Assembly: GCF_026210795.1 (NCBI RefSeq)
Contig: NC_089439.1
Coordinates: 1,426,001 to 1,490,000, forward strand
Origin: Rhizophagus irregularis
Taxonomy: Eukaryota > Glomeromycota > Glomeromycetes > Glomerales > Glomeraceae
Length of the DNA: 64,000 nucleotides
Reading direction: 5' to 3'
Under the pieces are notes generated by a model, which was given only the letters and a program-made list of their open reading frames with translations, ran no database searches and had not been told where the DNA came from. A program made the translations under genes and the position numbers. Positions within the stretch are counted from its first letter, which is position 1; each line of letters opens with the position of its first letter. Of this stretch, positions 43,204-55,432 are shown one piece after another.

Positions 43204-43413
43204 ATCTTCCGGCCGATTTATGTAGGAGCAACAATTTTGGATCTTAGTAAGTATTACATGTACGATTTCTGGTACAATCACATCAAGCGAAAGTATGAAA
43301 ACCGAGCAAGATTATGTTATACCGATACAGATTCGTTCATTATTGAGATAGAAACGGAAAATGTGTATGATGATATGGTCGAAGAAGCGGATTTGTATGA
43401 TTTTAGTGAATAA
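43204..43413 (+). pseudogene. Polinton polymerase motif C fragment
   Basis: IYVGATILDLSKYYMYDFWY, then LCYTDTDSFIIEIETENVYDD. YTDTDS is the polymerase motif C. It ends at DLYDFSE and TAA, where a second reading frame encoding a coiled coil takes over. Confidence 0.85.
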
Positions 43414-43927
43414 ACTTACGAACGAAAATACACAATTAAGGAACGGATTAGAACAATCTATCATTTCATCAAAGAAGTTAAGTAAAGAAATAAAGCAATT
43501 ACTAACCAAATCAAAGAATGTTTCGAATCTTGAGCAGCAGTTAGCATTTGATAAACAACACATCCAAAGTCTAACGGTAGAGTTGGAAAGACTTAAGTCG
43601 CAGTATATTGTTATGCAAACTACTGCGGCACAGCACAAGGTGAATTTGATTACTAGTAAAAAAGAAGTAGAAGTGATTAATTCGAGACTAAAAGAATTAG
43701 AAGATGTTTTATCAGAAAAAATAACGGAAATACATAGCTTAGAATCTAAACTTTCGTCAAAGACATTGGAGTTACAGAAATGTGAGGCGGAAATTTCATC
43801 AAAGTCATTCGAGTTACAGACTGCTAAAACTGAGTGTGGTGTTTACAAACAACATGTATCTGATATGGCTGAACATCCGCATTTAACCTATTCCAAAAGA
43901 GGAACAAGTATAACAAGAAAGTTTTAA
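43361..43927 (+). CDS. Coiled-coil ORF fused to polymerase remnant (188 codons)
   Basis: From about residue 14 the frame reads VNKLTNENTQLRNGLEQSII and continues as an uninterrupted heptad-rich helix (ERLKSQYIVMQTTAAQ, SRLKELEDVLSEKI) with an internal repeat (SSKTLELQKCEAEI and SSKSFELQTAKTEC). The first codons overlap the polymerase fragment in another frame, so the ORF is a chimera. Likely a piece of a coiled-coil protein of unknown role. Confidence 0.5.
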   Translation: MCMMIWSKKRICMILVNKLTNENTQLRNGLEQSIISSKKLSKEIKQLLTKSKNVSNLEQQLAFDKQHIQSLTVELERLKSQYIVMQTTAAQHKVNLITSKKEVEVINSRLKELEDVLSEKITEIHSLESKLSSKTLELQKCEAEISSKSFELQTAKTECGVYKQHVSDMAEHPHLTYSKRGTSITRKF

Positions 43928-44147
43928 CTTTCCACTTCATAATTTTCTTCACTTCGTTCCGAAAATCATGAAGATTTTTTTGTAGACATTTGTCTATTAT
44001 TCATCTACGTAATTGATAATGCATAAGAATTGAAAAAAATGAATACAGAGCGTGGTTGAGCGGCAAGACGGTCATGGCGGAGCTCAACATCCTTCACCAT
44101 TGGCGAAGGACTCTTTTTTGGTAGTAAAGGAGAGTAGTTATCTTGGT

Positions 44148-44344
44148 TATCAATAATACTTTGCTACATGTACAAAATACAAATGTTCAATTTATAAATT
44201 TATAACTACACGAATAGCAGTTGAAATAAATGATTATGGTAAAGGAAAGATTTGCGCACAGACCATAAAGAATTTTTATAGAACGAGCAACTCTCATAGT
44301 AAAACATTAGATAAGATTAGTGTGTGGGTACGAAATAATGAGTA
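44148..44344 (+). pseudogene. Coding-like C-terminal fragment
   Basis: Frame reading SIYKFITTRIAVEINDYGKG, then KICAQTIKNFYRTSNSHSKT and LDKISVWVRNNE with TAA. It looks like a protein C-terminus; I recall similar endings in Glomeromycotina proteins but cannot name the family. No start codon. Confidence 0.4.
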
Positions 44345-45221
44345 ACGGGGAAGGAACTGTCATTAAATGGGTTAGGGCTCGGCAAATTCCTCCCTTGAAA
44401 CAACCCGCTTCTCATTTATTTCGTTGTATGAATGATTCTATTAATTAGTATATAAAATTATAAATAACGTTTTTGTGTTAAATAAAAAATTGTGTTTCAT
44501 TTAATATGCTCGTTATTCCCTATTATCATAAACAAATTGCAATGTTCTTCACAGTCACTAACGTAACTTAAACTATCAATTGAATGTTTTTTGTTTCGCT
44601 TTAATTTTAATCGCATATCTATACTTCGTAATCATGAGCAATACAGTAGCAGACAATCAATATAATATACAGAATATCCAACTACCCAGAGGCATAACTT
44701 CAGAAGGACCGCAGAAGGAGGGATGTAGACATAACCTCAGAAGGACTACCGTAGGGGGATATAGATATATATGTGAGAGCGTGTATGATAAGCCATAGGT
44801 GAGTGGACATGTATGAGTAGGCATATAAGTGAAAACAGGTATGAGTAGACGTGACATATGAGTGTAAACACATAGGCCAATATGTAACTCCCCCAGAGGA
44901 GAGTTTCATATATATATGTAAGCATATGTAGGCGATTTGTTATTTTTGATCGTAAAACGCCTATTTTTCAACTTGTTTGTAGTGTACAACAGGGGAAATA
45001 GCGTAGAAGAATAACATAGGCCGCTGTGTAGCACAATATGAGTGGACAACAGGAAGAGTAACATAGGCGACTGTGGGAATAACGTAGACGGCTGCGGCAT
45101 AGCCAGTGGAATAGTATAGTCTACTAATAATCAATCCCGTAGTCACCCCCACTGAGCTACGAAGTAAAGAAAGAGTATACTTCATCGTTACAAAAAAATA
45201 TACTTCATCGTTACCAAATTT

Positions 45222-45262
45222 TTACAGTTCACTCCGTTCTGTAATTTCGACCGGGGCCCCGG
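45222..45262 (+). repeat. Nested hairpin module
   Basis: TTACAG (45222-45227) pairs with CTGTAA (45239-45244) around TTCACTCCGTT; then TTTCGA and the perfect palindrome CCGGGGCCCCGG (45251-45262). The outer pair recurs at 16385-16425 and near 25,050. Confidence 0.7.
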
Positions 45263-46029
45263 CCAAAAATGAGTCTCGTAGGAGACTAGTTGACATGAGG
45301 ATGTGGGGCAGTCGCATGAGCATGTGTTCCCAATGTAACGATGAAGTGAACTATGTCTCTGCAGTCGTTCACGTTATTCCTCTGCAGTCGAATGCTCACC
45401 ACTGTATATTGGTAGTTATCAACAAATTGCTTCGTAACAAACGTTAGATTGCTTTGTAATTCAGGTCAACCAATAGAAAAATACGTGAACATCGTTACCA
45501 GGAAATGTCTGGAAGGTATTGCGAATCAGTATGTAACTATTGCCACTAATAATGATCACATATGTTTTTCTGCGATGGAGTATAATGGTTAATAACAAAT
45601 GTTATAATGATGTCTGCATATCCTGGTAACGATGTTCACGTAATTTTTCTACGGTGGTAGATATTTAGTTAGTCTACTTCGTACCCCCCTGGGTAGGTAG
45701 AATGTACAGCAATCTAACAATTTTTATATGTTTCTAGTAAAGGGTTCACAACAAAAAAGAGAAGGAAAGAAAGATGTTACTACTACGATTCTCCACCATC
45801 CTAATCATTTCGCAGTCACAATAAAGTCACGTGAAAATAAACAACATGATACTTTGCGTCATGTGATACTAATTATGTGATACTATTCATGTAACACTAT
45901 TCATGTGATACTCTGAGCAAATGAGTGGAGTGTCATGTGCCCTTTGGGCGGTCCTCTGACTGAGCATGACGTAGTATTTACTCATATTGTGCCCACATTA
46001 TTCCTCCTGTGTTTACTCATATTCTTTTT

Positions 46030-47284
46030 TTTCTATGTCTTCAGAAGTAATTTCTGGTTTTTTCTGTGAATTAAATGTGTTCCCCCATAAAGGATATTGT
46101 CCTTTTCTTTTTCTATTTGCTCCATTGTCTCGATTAGATTCTCATTTAATCCTAAACGTTTTAATTCCAGTTTATTTTCAGGACTCAAACCACGTATAAA
46201 CTGTATTCTCATCTCTCGGTCACCTATATTTGCATATCTAGCATATTTTGTATATCTTTGTAATACTCCCTAATTGGCCTAGAACCTTGAGTCAATGTTC
46301 CGAAAATAACTCTTGCTGTTTTTGGACTTCTGTAGGGAAATGTCTTTTAATTTAATAAATAACTTGACTAATGTTAATATCAGGAAAAACTATAGCATTA
46401 TTATTATTTAGTACTCCATTAGGCACATTATTAGGAGTTGCGTTATCTACAGGCTCACCGCCTGCGTAAAACCAGTCCTCATCTGTATGGACATCATGAG
46501 CTGGAATAATATGTGTTCCAGTACAAGCAGCAGGCCATGCAGGGGGCACCGTACCATCTGGTGCATTTATCCGAGTAGCAGTTATATTGGCATTATTCAT
46601 AGCTATTATAGCAGCCATATTTGCTACAGCATTTCCACATCGAACATGCGTTAATCTCCATTTCTTGTTCTTCAGTTTTTGCTTAAACCAATCTGATGCC
46701 TTTCCAGTTAAACATGATTCGAATAATGCTATAGCTCTTTGCTTACCGGCAGGATTGTTGGTTACAATCCCAGCCGCTGTAAGATATAATCTGAAATTTT
46801 TGATAAAATCATCTACATCCTCATGCGCTGAGCCACTAAATCTAGGGGGTGGATATCCAGCCATTCCTATTTGCTGATTTACAGGTGCGTTATTCTGTAA
46901 GACAAAAATTTGTTGCTGTAAATTATTATTCTGTTGTTGCAAATTTTGGTTTTGGTTCTGTGCGTTCCGGTATTGTCCTTTCCAGTTCTGCGCCTGACGT
47001 ATGCAACCAGCATGGCGTCTCCTCCATCGTTCAGTATCTGCATTATATCGCCTTTGCCAAGCTTGCATATCATTATTATAGCGCATAGTTAATCTGTGAG
47101 CGTTTCTCCTATGTTCGGCTATTTGGGTCTCTTTGCGCTGAATTAGCAATCGAAAGGCAAATTTTTCACGTAATAATTCCCCAATTCTCTCTTTTCTATT
47201 TTCTGCAATTTCTCCGTACTCTCGCTGAGCATTTCTCTCATCCCTTAAGGCATTGGTTAACATTCGATCTGTTCTTAATGCCAA
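46030..47284 (-). pseudogene. Gag-like retrotransposon gene, frameshifted
   Basis: Main frame 46352-47284 (310 codons; first ATG 21 bp inside): Arg-rich helical N-terminus (WQRRYNADTERWRRRH), Gln/Asn-rich linker (NLQQQNNNLQQQ), then PPRFSGSAHEDVDDFIKNF and ALFESCLTGKASDWFKQKL, the core of a Ty3/gypsy-type Gag. After the stop, other frames continue the protein: FPTEVQKQQELF, SRPIREYYKDIQNMLDMQ and MRIQFIRGLSPENKLELKRL. At least two frameshifts make it a pseudogene. No protease, RT or zinc knuckle follows. Confidence 0.75.
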
Positions 47285-47429
47285 TGAATTACTACTAATT
47301 TTTCTAAACTAGGACATTGAATTGGGATTTTTATTATTACGTTAGAACTTACTCGTTTTTGTTTTATTATTCCAAGGGATTAAGTTTTCAGCTGTAATTG
47401 AAACATCTATTGCAATAATAAGCCCTACC

Positions 47430-48564
47430 ATGTCTCCGACTCCGCTATTAATAACCGATACTCTATGGATTATTTTGTCCATACTGAACGATTTTCCTAA
47501 TTATACATACGCCAGATCCTTTTATCCTTCGCGTCTGCATCTCCGTCAATCGATTATGGTACAGGAACGCTATCTCATTATTGTGGAAAAGGGTGTGGTT
47601 GCCCAATAGCTCCACTGCGGAAAAATTCTGTCTATGTTACCATTTTTCGAAAAAAACGAGTTTGAAAGGGCATACAGATTTGCGTGAAATATATATCGCT
47701 AACCAAGAGATTTCTAAGGATTTGATGAGCCTCTTGATATGCTCGGATCTGACGACAGTGGGTTTAAATCGCTGCGACTTTGGCCCTTCCGTGGAAGCTC
47801 AATCAGATTACGCAGACATGCTCAGATTAGAAAGACTGGTCGTAGACACGGGCACAAAGCTGCCAAAAGGTTGGAACCATAACTGCTTCGATTTGAGGTA
47901 TTTAACTATAATCTGTGGGGAAATGCCGGGAGGTTACTTCGGACTCCCGGAACCTGACCTAGTTATTCCTTCCGAGATAAATGAGCTTCGCCTGTTGGGT
48001 CCTCATAAAACCAGTCTCCTGTGGAACTCCATTAAAAACTGTCATCATCTTAAAACGCTTACCCTGCGGGATTGCCGCATCGACAGAATTCCTAATATAG
48101 ATGGGTTAGAAAGTTTATGCATTCAGGAAAGAGTGTTCGGTCCATGGAGCGGTTCGTCTCTTGCAAGGAATGGAAGTCTTCAGCATTTAATCTTGTACGA
48201 CTCGGAAGATATAGATATGAAATCATTAGCAGAAACCTATCTGAGACTCTCAAGTCTTGAGCTCGTAGATTGCACTGTGTGTGACTTAGATAAAATCGTC
48301 GGCTTCCGACGGCTTATGACCCTCAAACTAGACACTGTATCTTTCTTTTCAGGGACGTTGGAGGTCATCGAAACCCTAAGCCTTAAATCGTTATATCTGA
48401 AGAGGGTTGACATCGGTCGTGAACGTGTGATTGATTGCGATTTTGGATGCTCATTTATACCGTGGCAGTGCGGTCTCACATATAAAGCTATGCGGTTTTT
48501 CATCCAAGAGTATGGGCCCGCAACGGATCACCCCCTATCGCGCTGCTACCCCTGGCGGATATAA
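47430..48564 (+). pseudogene. F-box/LRR-like protein with one frameshift
   Basis: ATG 47430 opens a short frame (TDTLWIILSILNDFPNYTYA) that resembles an F-box start. The rest continues in another frame from about 47,581 to TAA at 48,564 (327 codons). The C-terminal part has irregular leucine-rich repeats: LREIYIANQEI, LRLERLVVDTG, LKTLTLRDCRIDRIPNI, LQHLILYDSED, LSSLELVDCTVCDL, LMTLKLDTVSF. F-box/LRR proteins select substrates for ubiquitin ligases; here the split frame probably inactivates it. Composition is less AT-rich than the spacers. Confidence 0.6.
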
Positions 48565-48845
48565 TTCCACTTAGGATCCCGTATGGATTATATTCTGTCC
48601 CGCAGAGGCAAACTGCGCACAATATGAGTGGACTTAGGGAGGTATGCACATGACATCGATACCTGAAGGTCCTATATCATGTGCTCTTGATAATAGTAAT
48701 TATAAGAAAAATCTTGTCCCATATGCATCGTCATTCACCCACTCTCGGAAATGTTAGCATATGTTTAGTTCAATGAAGCATTGTGTTCCTACTGTTATTC
48801 TTCCGCAGAAGCTCACGCATTCTCTGGCGTTGCCTATATTATCAC

Positions 48846-49840
48846 CTAGTGGATATTATCAGTCGGCACAGAAGTTTCATGAGGCAGTAAAAAACAAGGA
48901 TACGACTATGACTTGTCTGATGTATGCAATTTTTTACATAGGCAGGCCGTATGGCAAATACATGCACCTCGCCTAAGTATATCCCGTATTCATCTTTTAA
49001 CAGTATTACCATACCTAATGCATGTCATCAGGCAGATATTTTATATATGCCACATGACAAGGTTGGACGTGTTACTTATCTTTTTTGTCTTAATGTAGTG
49101 GATGTAGCTTCGAGATACAAGGCCTCTATTCCAATAGGTGCGACTAGCATTAAGAATAGAGAGGGCATCTTAACATCACGTACCATTTCTAAAGCTTTTG
49201 AGCAGATTTATGTAAACCGGATTGCCCCCTTATATGGCCAAAATTATTAATCACAGATAAAGGGACTGAATTTAAGGGTGACTGTGAACGATTAATGAGA
49301 AGACATGGTGTGGAAATTCAGAAAGCTACGTCTAAACGAACTGTTGTTATTGTTGAAAGGTACAATCTTACTTTAGCTAGGAGACTGTTTCGTATACAGA
49401 ATGCACATGATTTATCATTACATATGCTGGGAAAATCCCATACTTGGGTGAAGAACCTACCTATAATTGTAGAAGATATTAATAACTCTGTTACGAGGTT
49501 AATAGGTATAACTCCTGCCAAAGCGATAAAAAAGAAAAAAGTTTATGCAAAACATTCCTGCAGATATGTTAGGCCAATTGGTTATGATGAATCACGTCTG
49601 TCCTACAGAGATAGTGTTCGTTATCTTCTTGAACCTGGTGAGCTTGAAGGTGGACCAAAAAGCAGAGGTACGGATATGAAGTGGAGTCCTGAAGTTTATA
49701 ATATTGGCGAAGTTCGTGTACAAAAAAATCAACCGGTCCTTTACGCTATTGGCGCCCTTCAGGTAAGTCACTTGACGGACCTGAACGTAGATTTGTTAGG
49801 GAAGAACTCTTACTTGTTAATGATGGGTTGAATTACCTCC
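48846..49840 (+). pseudogene. Polinton integrase, frameshifted
   Basis: Successive frames encode YQSAQKFHEAVKNK, SDVCNFLHRQAVWQIHAP, QADILYMPHDKVGR with VVDVASRYKASIP, then LLITDKGTEFKGD, VIVERYNLTLARRLFRIQNA and YNIGEVRVQKNQPVLYAI. These are parts of the DDE integrase core (D in DILYM, D in TDKGTEF, E in VIVERYN) and a C-terminal chromodomain-like tail. Shifts occur near 48,900, 48,972 and 49,240; one is a single-base loss relative to the copy at 25609-25857 (CACCTCATCC against CACCTCGCC). Non-functional. Confidence 0.88.
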
Positions 49841-50204
49841 TGAGAGTCTTTTTCATCAGTAATCACACCTGACCTGAGGTCAGCGAAATTATTCCCGGAT
49901 ACTTCTCGTCAGAAAAGTTGAATATAGCTCATAATTAGTATTTTACAATTGTTGAGGAAATATCGGTACTTATCAATATATATTAGTACTTATCGTTACT
50001 TGTCTATCAGGAACACGTTAAGTGCATTGTTGTGTGATAAAGTTTGTCGAAAACATATATTAGCAATAAGCTGTATGTCGTATGGTATATCAGCAATGGA
50101 TCAGGAACAGAGATTATGGCCATGGACTTTTTGTTATTTACGTTCTGAGAGGAGGGTGTCTTACCAATAGCCGTCCCTTTACCATGATAGCCTACACTAC
50201 TTGA

Positions 50205-50339
50205 TCAGTCACCGGATGCTCCATTTCCATTAGAATGTTCACCTGTGGCGTGTCCACGGCCTCCTCTGTGACCTTTTGGGGCTGCATATGTGTCTTTTAA
50301 AACAAGCAGGATAATCAAAAGAATGATAACTCTGCGCAT
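50205..50339 (-). CDS. Candidate small secreted Gly/His-rich peptide (44 aa)
   Basis: ATG 50339 gives MRRVIILLIILLVLKDTYA, a classic signal peptide with a likely cleavage site after TYA, then APKGHRGGRGHATGEHSNG and NGASGD before TGA. Too short for most gene callers. After the TGA the same frame stays open for about 40 codons (SSSVGYHGKGTAIGK), so the stop may be a nonsense mutation or an intron may follow. Small secreted peptides of this type occur in symbiotic fungi, but no specific family is recognised. Confidence 0.45.
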   Translation of the reverse strand: MRRVIILLIILLVLKDTYAAPKGHRGGRGHATGEHSNGNGASGD

Positions 50340-52550
50340 CCTTATGCAATTATACACGTATAATCAATTTTAATACCTAGACATGAGTATCGTCTTCAGA
50401 TGGGTGAGGAATAAAAAAACAGAATTCGTTTATTGCGTATACTGAAACGTAATACCCTGAACAATTGTTAGTAGTATTAAATGAATAACAGCCCACATAA
50501 GTCTAATCCGTTATTCATGTGAAGTAAACATGATTCCAAGTTCCGTTTGTCTAGTGCCATTGAAGTAGGAATCCGCCGATCATGCACATTGTTGACTAAG
50601 TACTTAGTGGTTTCGCAAAGGAGATATCATTCCCATGATGCTCACGTTATCGTTCTCCTCGCTCATCACCCTAAAAAAAACCCGTATATTATCATAATAC
50701 AAATGTTATCCAATACTCCAATAGTATTACACTGTAACGATGGCCACATATTTTTCTACGGTGTATCTCGGTGGAACATATGGCAATTACATATTTTTTG
50801 TAACGACGTCAACTCATGTCTCAGTAAGTAAATGTGGTAATAACGTCCACTTGTTTCTGCAATAGAGAATAATAATATCCGTATAGTTGATGAATAGTCG
50901 ACTACAGGGAAGAAATTTACTTCATAGGCACATTAGTTGTCTACTAATTTTCTCTTCTGCAGTTAATATACGTAGTACTTATTCATGTGACACTATTCAT
51001 GTGATACTCTGAACTGACTGTCTTGCAGCTCAACCACGCTTTTAACAGAGGAACCTAGGTTCCTGGGAGTAGAGTGTTATGAGCACGTGACGTGGCTATG
51101 GTCTCTTTCTGTGGTCCACTCACGTTTTTCTCCGCAGTTATTCAGTCACCAACGTGACAGTAGTGGCAATGTGTGGAGTGTAATACGCATATTGTCTACG
51201 TAATCTCCAATGTCCTCCACCCACTAATGCCCTTTCGTATCATAATATTTCTACCTGCTGTTAATTTTATATGAGTCATCTTTACAAAAAAATATGCCCA
51301 TGGTTACCGCATGGCCAGATTTCACCCAAAATATATACACTCGTATCAAACAATTGCACTGTTTAGTCTCTATCTATTGGTACGAAGTGAAAATACACAC
51401 AGGGCTTATTCATTGAACGATTCAAGTTTCTGTTGAACTGTGATACAAAACTGTCACAAAAGCCATCAACAGAAAAATATATGTAGTGATAGTATTACGG
51501 TAACAATCATTTTACGTTATGATAATAGGAACACATTCCTAAGACCTCAGAGCCTATGAACTGAGCGTGGGCTTCGCCCAGCCAAGGGCTCTTGCCGCTC
51601 AACCAGTAGAACGACCCAAAGGGTGCGCTGTTAACAGAGGAGGTTCTACGTAGTACCTTTTAGGTAGGAACCTACATTCACTTCCGAAGGAAGGTCTAAA
51701 GACTAGGGCAAGACGGTCAGGTTGAGTGGAACAACGTGGGTGAATGATGACGCAGACTGGATGAGATTTTCTCCTAATCATTACCATCGAGAGCACATGA
51801 GCCTTTGGCTGGGCAACACCCACATAGGACCCTGAGGCATCGATGGCATGTGCATACTCATTGTCTATTAATAATAGTCCTGCAGTCAATGGTCGTGTGA
51901 TTGTCTCGTAACAGTATAGGGATTTACAAAAATTTTGGTAAGAAATTCGTTATTCACTATATTCTCTATGATGCAGTCGATAACCGTTGTCCACTCAGTC
52001 GAACTCTCGAAGAACAGCTTTAGCAATAGGAACACATTTTATAAGACCTTTAAAGAGGAAGTTCTACTGCGTACCTTTTAGGTAGGGGTATTCTTTCCAC
52101 GTTAACTTCTACCTGTTGAAATTGGCTGCGGATATCGATTAATTTTCAATAACCTAAGTAGTGTAACACAATATCGATTGCGGATACGTGAAGCATATCC
52201 CTTGGATATCACCAGGTAGAAGAACCTTAACATTAACGTCTGAAGTGAACCTTATTTTCATTCACAATAAGAAGAGAACAGTATTAAGGTGTGAAGCGAA
52301 CTATTTAGTTCAGTCGGGGAACCCTTGGCTGAAGAGAATATGGAGAAGAATATAAATAAACTATTCCTCCTGCTGTCCACTCATAATCTTCTCAGCAATC
52401 ATGCAGGTATTCTTCTCCACAGTAGATATTGTGTTACTTACATCATCGAACTACTTATTTCTTTTCTGCAGTCGCTTACATCATTTCCTCTGTTGTCCTC
52501 TCAAGACAGGTATATGTAGACAGGGGTCCTCTCTGCAGGAGCCAATATAT

Positions 52551-52592
52551 CACGTGATTTTGCTGACCCGAGGTCAGCAACATTTATTACCG
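52551..52592 (+). repeat. CACGTG-hairpin module
   Basis: CACGTG (52551-52556), ATTTT, GCTGACC-CGA-GGTCAGC (52562-52578; perfect 7-bp arms), then an AACATTTATTAC tail. Same layout as other modules, different core. Confidence 0.8.
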
Positions 52593-53092
52593 TTGTCCAC
52601 TAATAATCCATTCCGCAGCCGTCTACGTTATTCCTCCGCAGGACTAATCATAGTGCTCTCGTTACATAAGAAAATTCTAGTCCTAAGTGTAGGGTGACAG
52701 GTGACCATGGCGCAGTATTTACTCATGTGACACTCTGCACAAATGTGCAGAATATCAGGTGACCATGACGTATATTTACTAACGATGAAGTATGCATCCG
52801 CAGCCGCCTACCTAGAACGTAGGTTTCTACTCCGTACCCTCTGGGTAGAACTTCCTCTTCAAAGGTCCTAGTAAATGCTCTCCATAATTTTCCTCGTTCC
52901 TCGAAAAATCAGCCCATAGGTCCTTCTGAACTACCCTCTGGGTAGGACTTCCTCTCGAATTATAAAACATTTGGTTTTATGGGAAGTGGAGAATTTTTTA
53001 TGTGGGCATTTGTCTATTATACATCTACGTAATTGATAATGTATGCGAATAGCAAAAAAATGGATGCAGAGAGTGGTTGAGCGGCGAGATGG

Positions 53093-53608
53093 TCATGGCA
53101 TTACGAAGTAATGTGTTCCTAATATTATTGCTGCGTTAAATATTAGCCTTCTCTTCGGATGTACCACAGTTTTTTTCTGCACAGAGTGTGAAAGACGAAG
53201 GACTGCAATAGCAAATTTCGAACTGAGAGGGACGTTCTGGGAATAATTTTGCTCACCTTTTTTGTTCTTTCGTGGTGGTTTGTTATGGTTAGGCAAGTGT
53301 AATGTTATTGCCTCCCCTGGCCCTTTCCAGCCTACCTGCAATTGGGTGGATTCTTGGATTATAGAGAGTATATATTCTGCATGTCGTTCCCATGCGTCTT
53401 TTGGAATTTGCGAATTCTCGTTTGCATTCCATATTTTGTATGGGTCGAAAACAAAGTGGGTTTTTGGTGTATGGTTTACTTCGAGAGTGTCAGAGTTTAC
53501 CTGTTCTCGAGAACGGTTAAGAACTATGTGTGTAGCGTCTACTGTTTTCCAAACCTTGTCTCTGATATACATATTCTGTGCTTGTTCGAGTTTTGTGTAA
53601 AGGTCCAT
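53093..53608 (-). CDS. Unknown protein ORF, 171 codons
   Basis: ATG 53608 gives MDLYTKLEQAQNMYIRDKVW; later blocks include HFVFDPYKIWNANENSQIP, AWERHAEYILSIIQ and LQVGWKGPGEAITLHLP. Residues ~1-150 look like a real folded protein; the last ~15 residues (LGTHYFVMP) come from mosaic repeat, so the natural C-terminus is lost. No motif recognised. Confidence 0.5.
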   Translation of the reverse strand: MDLYTKLEQAQNMYIRDKVWKTVDATHIVLNRSREQVNSDTLEVNHTPKTHFVFDPYKIWNANENSQIPKDAWERHAEYILSIIQESTQLQVGWKGPGEAITLHLPNHNKPPRKNKKGEQNYSQNVPLSSKFAIAVLRLSHSVQKKTVVHPKRRLIFNAAIILGTHYFVMP

Positions 53609-55432
53609 TTCCAGTTACTACCTCTAGTATACATTATCATACAACGTTTTTCAGAAAAAATAATTATTTCATCGAACACATTTCTTCTAGAATCGCAGTT
53701 AGTTCTCTTAAAACAATTTGGGAGAATGACTTTCGGAGAAGTGATAACGGTGATTATCTGGAACGTTGTATTGCCTCTACTTAAATAGCATAACCAGCAT
53801 AGTAGCGATTCTAATCATAGGTTACCGTACTAATGCATGAATTGTTTTTTGTCACTAGCTTATTTTAACAATCACTAAGCACATGTTGCTGTTCTACTTC
53901 TGGTAATGATCAATGTCATGTAATTATCGTTAGGTTTATGGTAATGGTCATATAGGGACATTTAGTCTGAGCACCATTTCTTTCAGGAGTTACCTCTTTA
54001 AAATTACTGGAGGACATATGCTCTACACTTCACATGAAGTTTCCAGGTAACAAGCAGACTAGATTCTCGGATTTCCCCTGTCTTAGCATTAAGAGTCACT
54101 TCGCCTATGTTATGGAGAAAAAATGGAATTTACGGATACTCAACATTACATAGAAATAGCGAATAATCTTATATGCTCGTGTACTACATGTTTGTAACAA
54201 GATATTTGTGATGCTATGTGCGGTCTATATCAACATGTTTACTCGCCTCTACATATTAGCATATCCCCTTCAGATTCGAGAATTTCTACACATGGTTAAG
54301 CCGGTGAAGTAAGTACTAATATATCCTTTGGATACACTAGCATATCATGTGTTGTAATTTTTTGTTATTACCAATACTATTCTATTATGTTATACCTTGC
54401 TAGAATTTTACGGCTACAGCATCACATACACCCCACTATTTCAGAGGCAGGTCCGCCTAGTATCCTATCATCCCCAAGGGCAACCATTAACCGAGTACTT
54501 TATTCCTCAGGCAACAGCACCATGTATGATGACATCACCCATCGGGCCACTTTTAAGGATTCTATTATGTTATACCAATCAAATGATAATGTGTTATACT
54601 GATAATGTCAATACTAAAAAATATTTTTCTTCGAAAGCTCTTAGGAGACCTGTCTCCCTAATGTTATTCCCCTCTGCAGTCATCCACGTTATTTCCCAGT
54701 CCATGCACTTTTTTAGTAACGATTGTTATCCAATCTCATTGAGGAGTACTATCCTTACCAATAATTCCTATTCTACTTCATCGTTACAAAAAATAGAAGT
54801 ACCCTCTCTTCAGGAGAGTTATTCCAGTAAACATCTCTTCGGGTATAATTTTGCTTACTAATGTATATGTTCTACATTTATAACGTATAGATAACAGTAG
54901 ATGTTTTCATTACAACGGACACTTCAAATTTGTTCCTTGATTATATTGTACAAATGTCCTGTTCCGTTCTAAAAGTTTTATTATCCATGGAAATATGACG
55001 CAATGTATGAACTAATGACGACATAGTTTTTTTAGTTAACTACATAAGAGTTGTTTTTTAGTAACTCTTCGAGTCGGTAACAAGAAGATATATCTAGTTG
55101 GGAGACGAAATAGTCAAAGACATGGTAATTCTTGTATCTACTATTCAAAAACCCTTAAATTTTACCTAATAAAAGCAAAACCAGTACTCACACTTACGTT
55201 TTTTTCTTGTTCAGGTTTCTGCTTATTCTAGTTGAATAACGTGGTCGAGTGCATAACGTTCGGCTACACGTCTCAAGCTATAATTAGCATTAACTTACTA
55301 TTTTACTTCTACCCTTCGGGTAGATTACTGCTTGCAAAAAAATACAATAAATACCTTAGTAATTATAGACTATATACGATCATGTCTTTTCTTTTTCATC
55401 ATGTCTCGATAGCTATTCTGGATGTACAGAAG

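Noticed and set aside
54387-54861. Overlapping proline-containing ORFs
   Set aside because: Two frames overlap, neither shows domain features, and the 3' end runs into repeat units.
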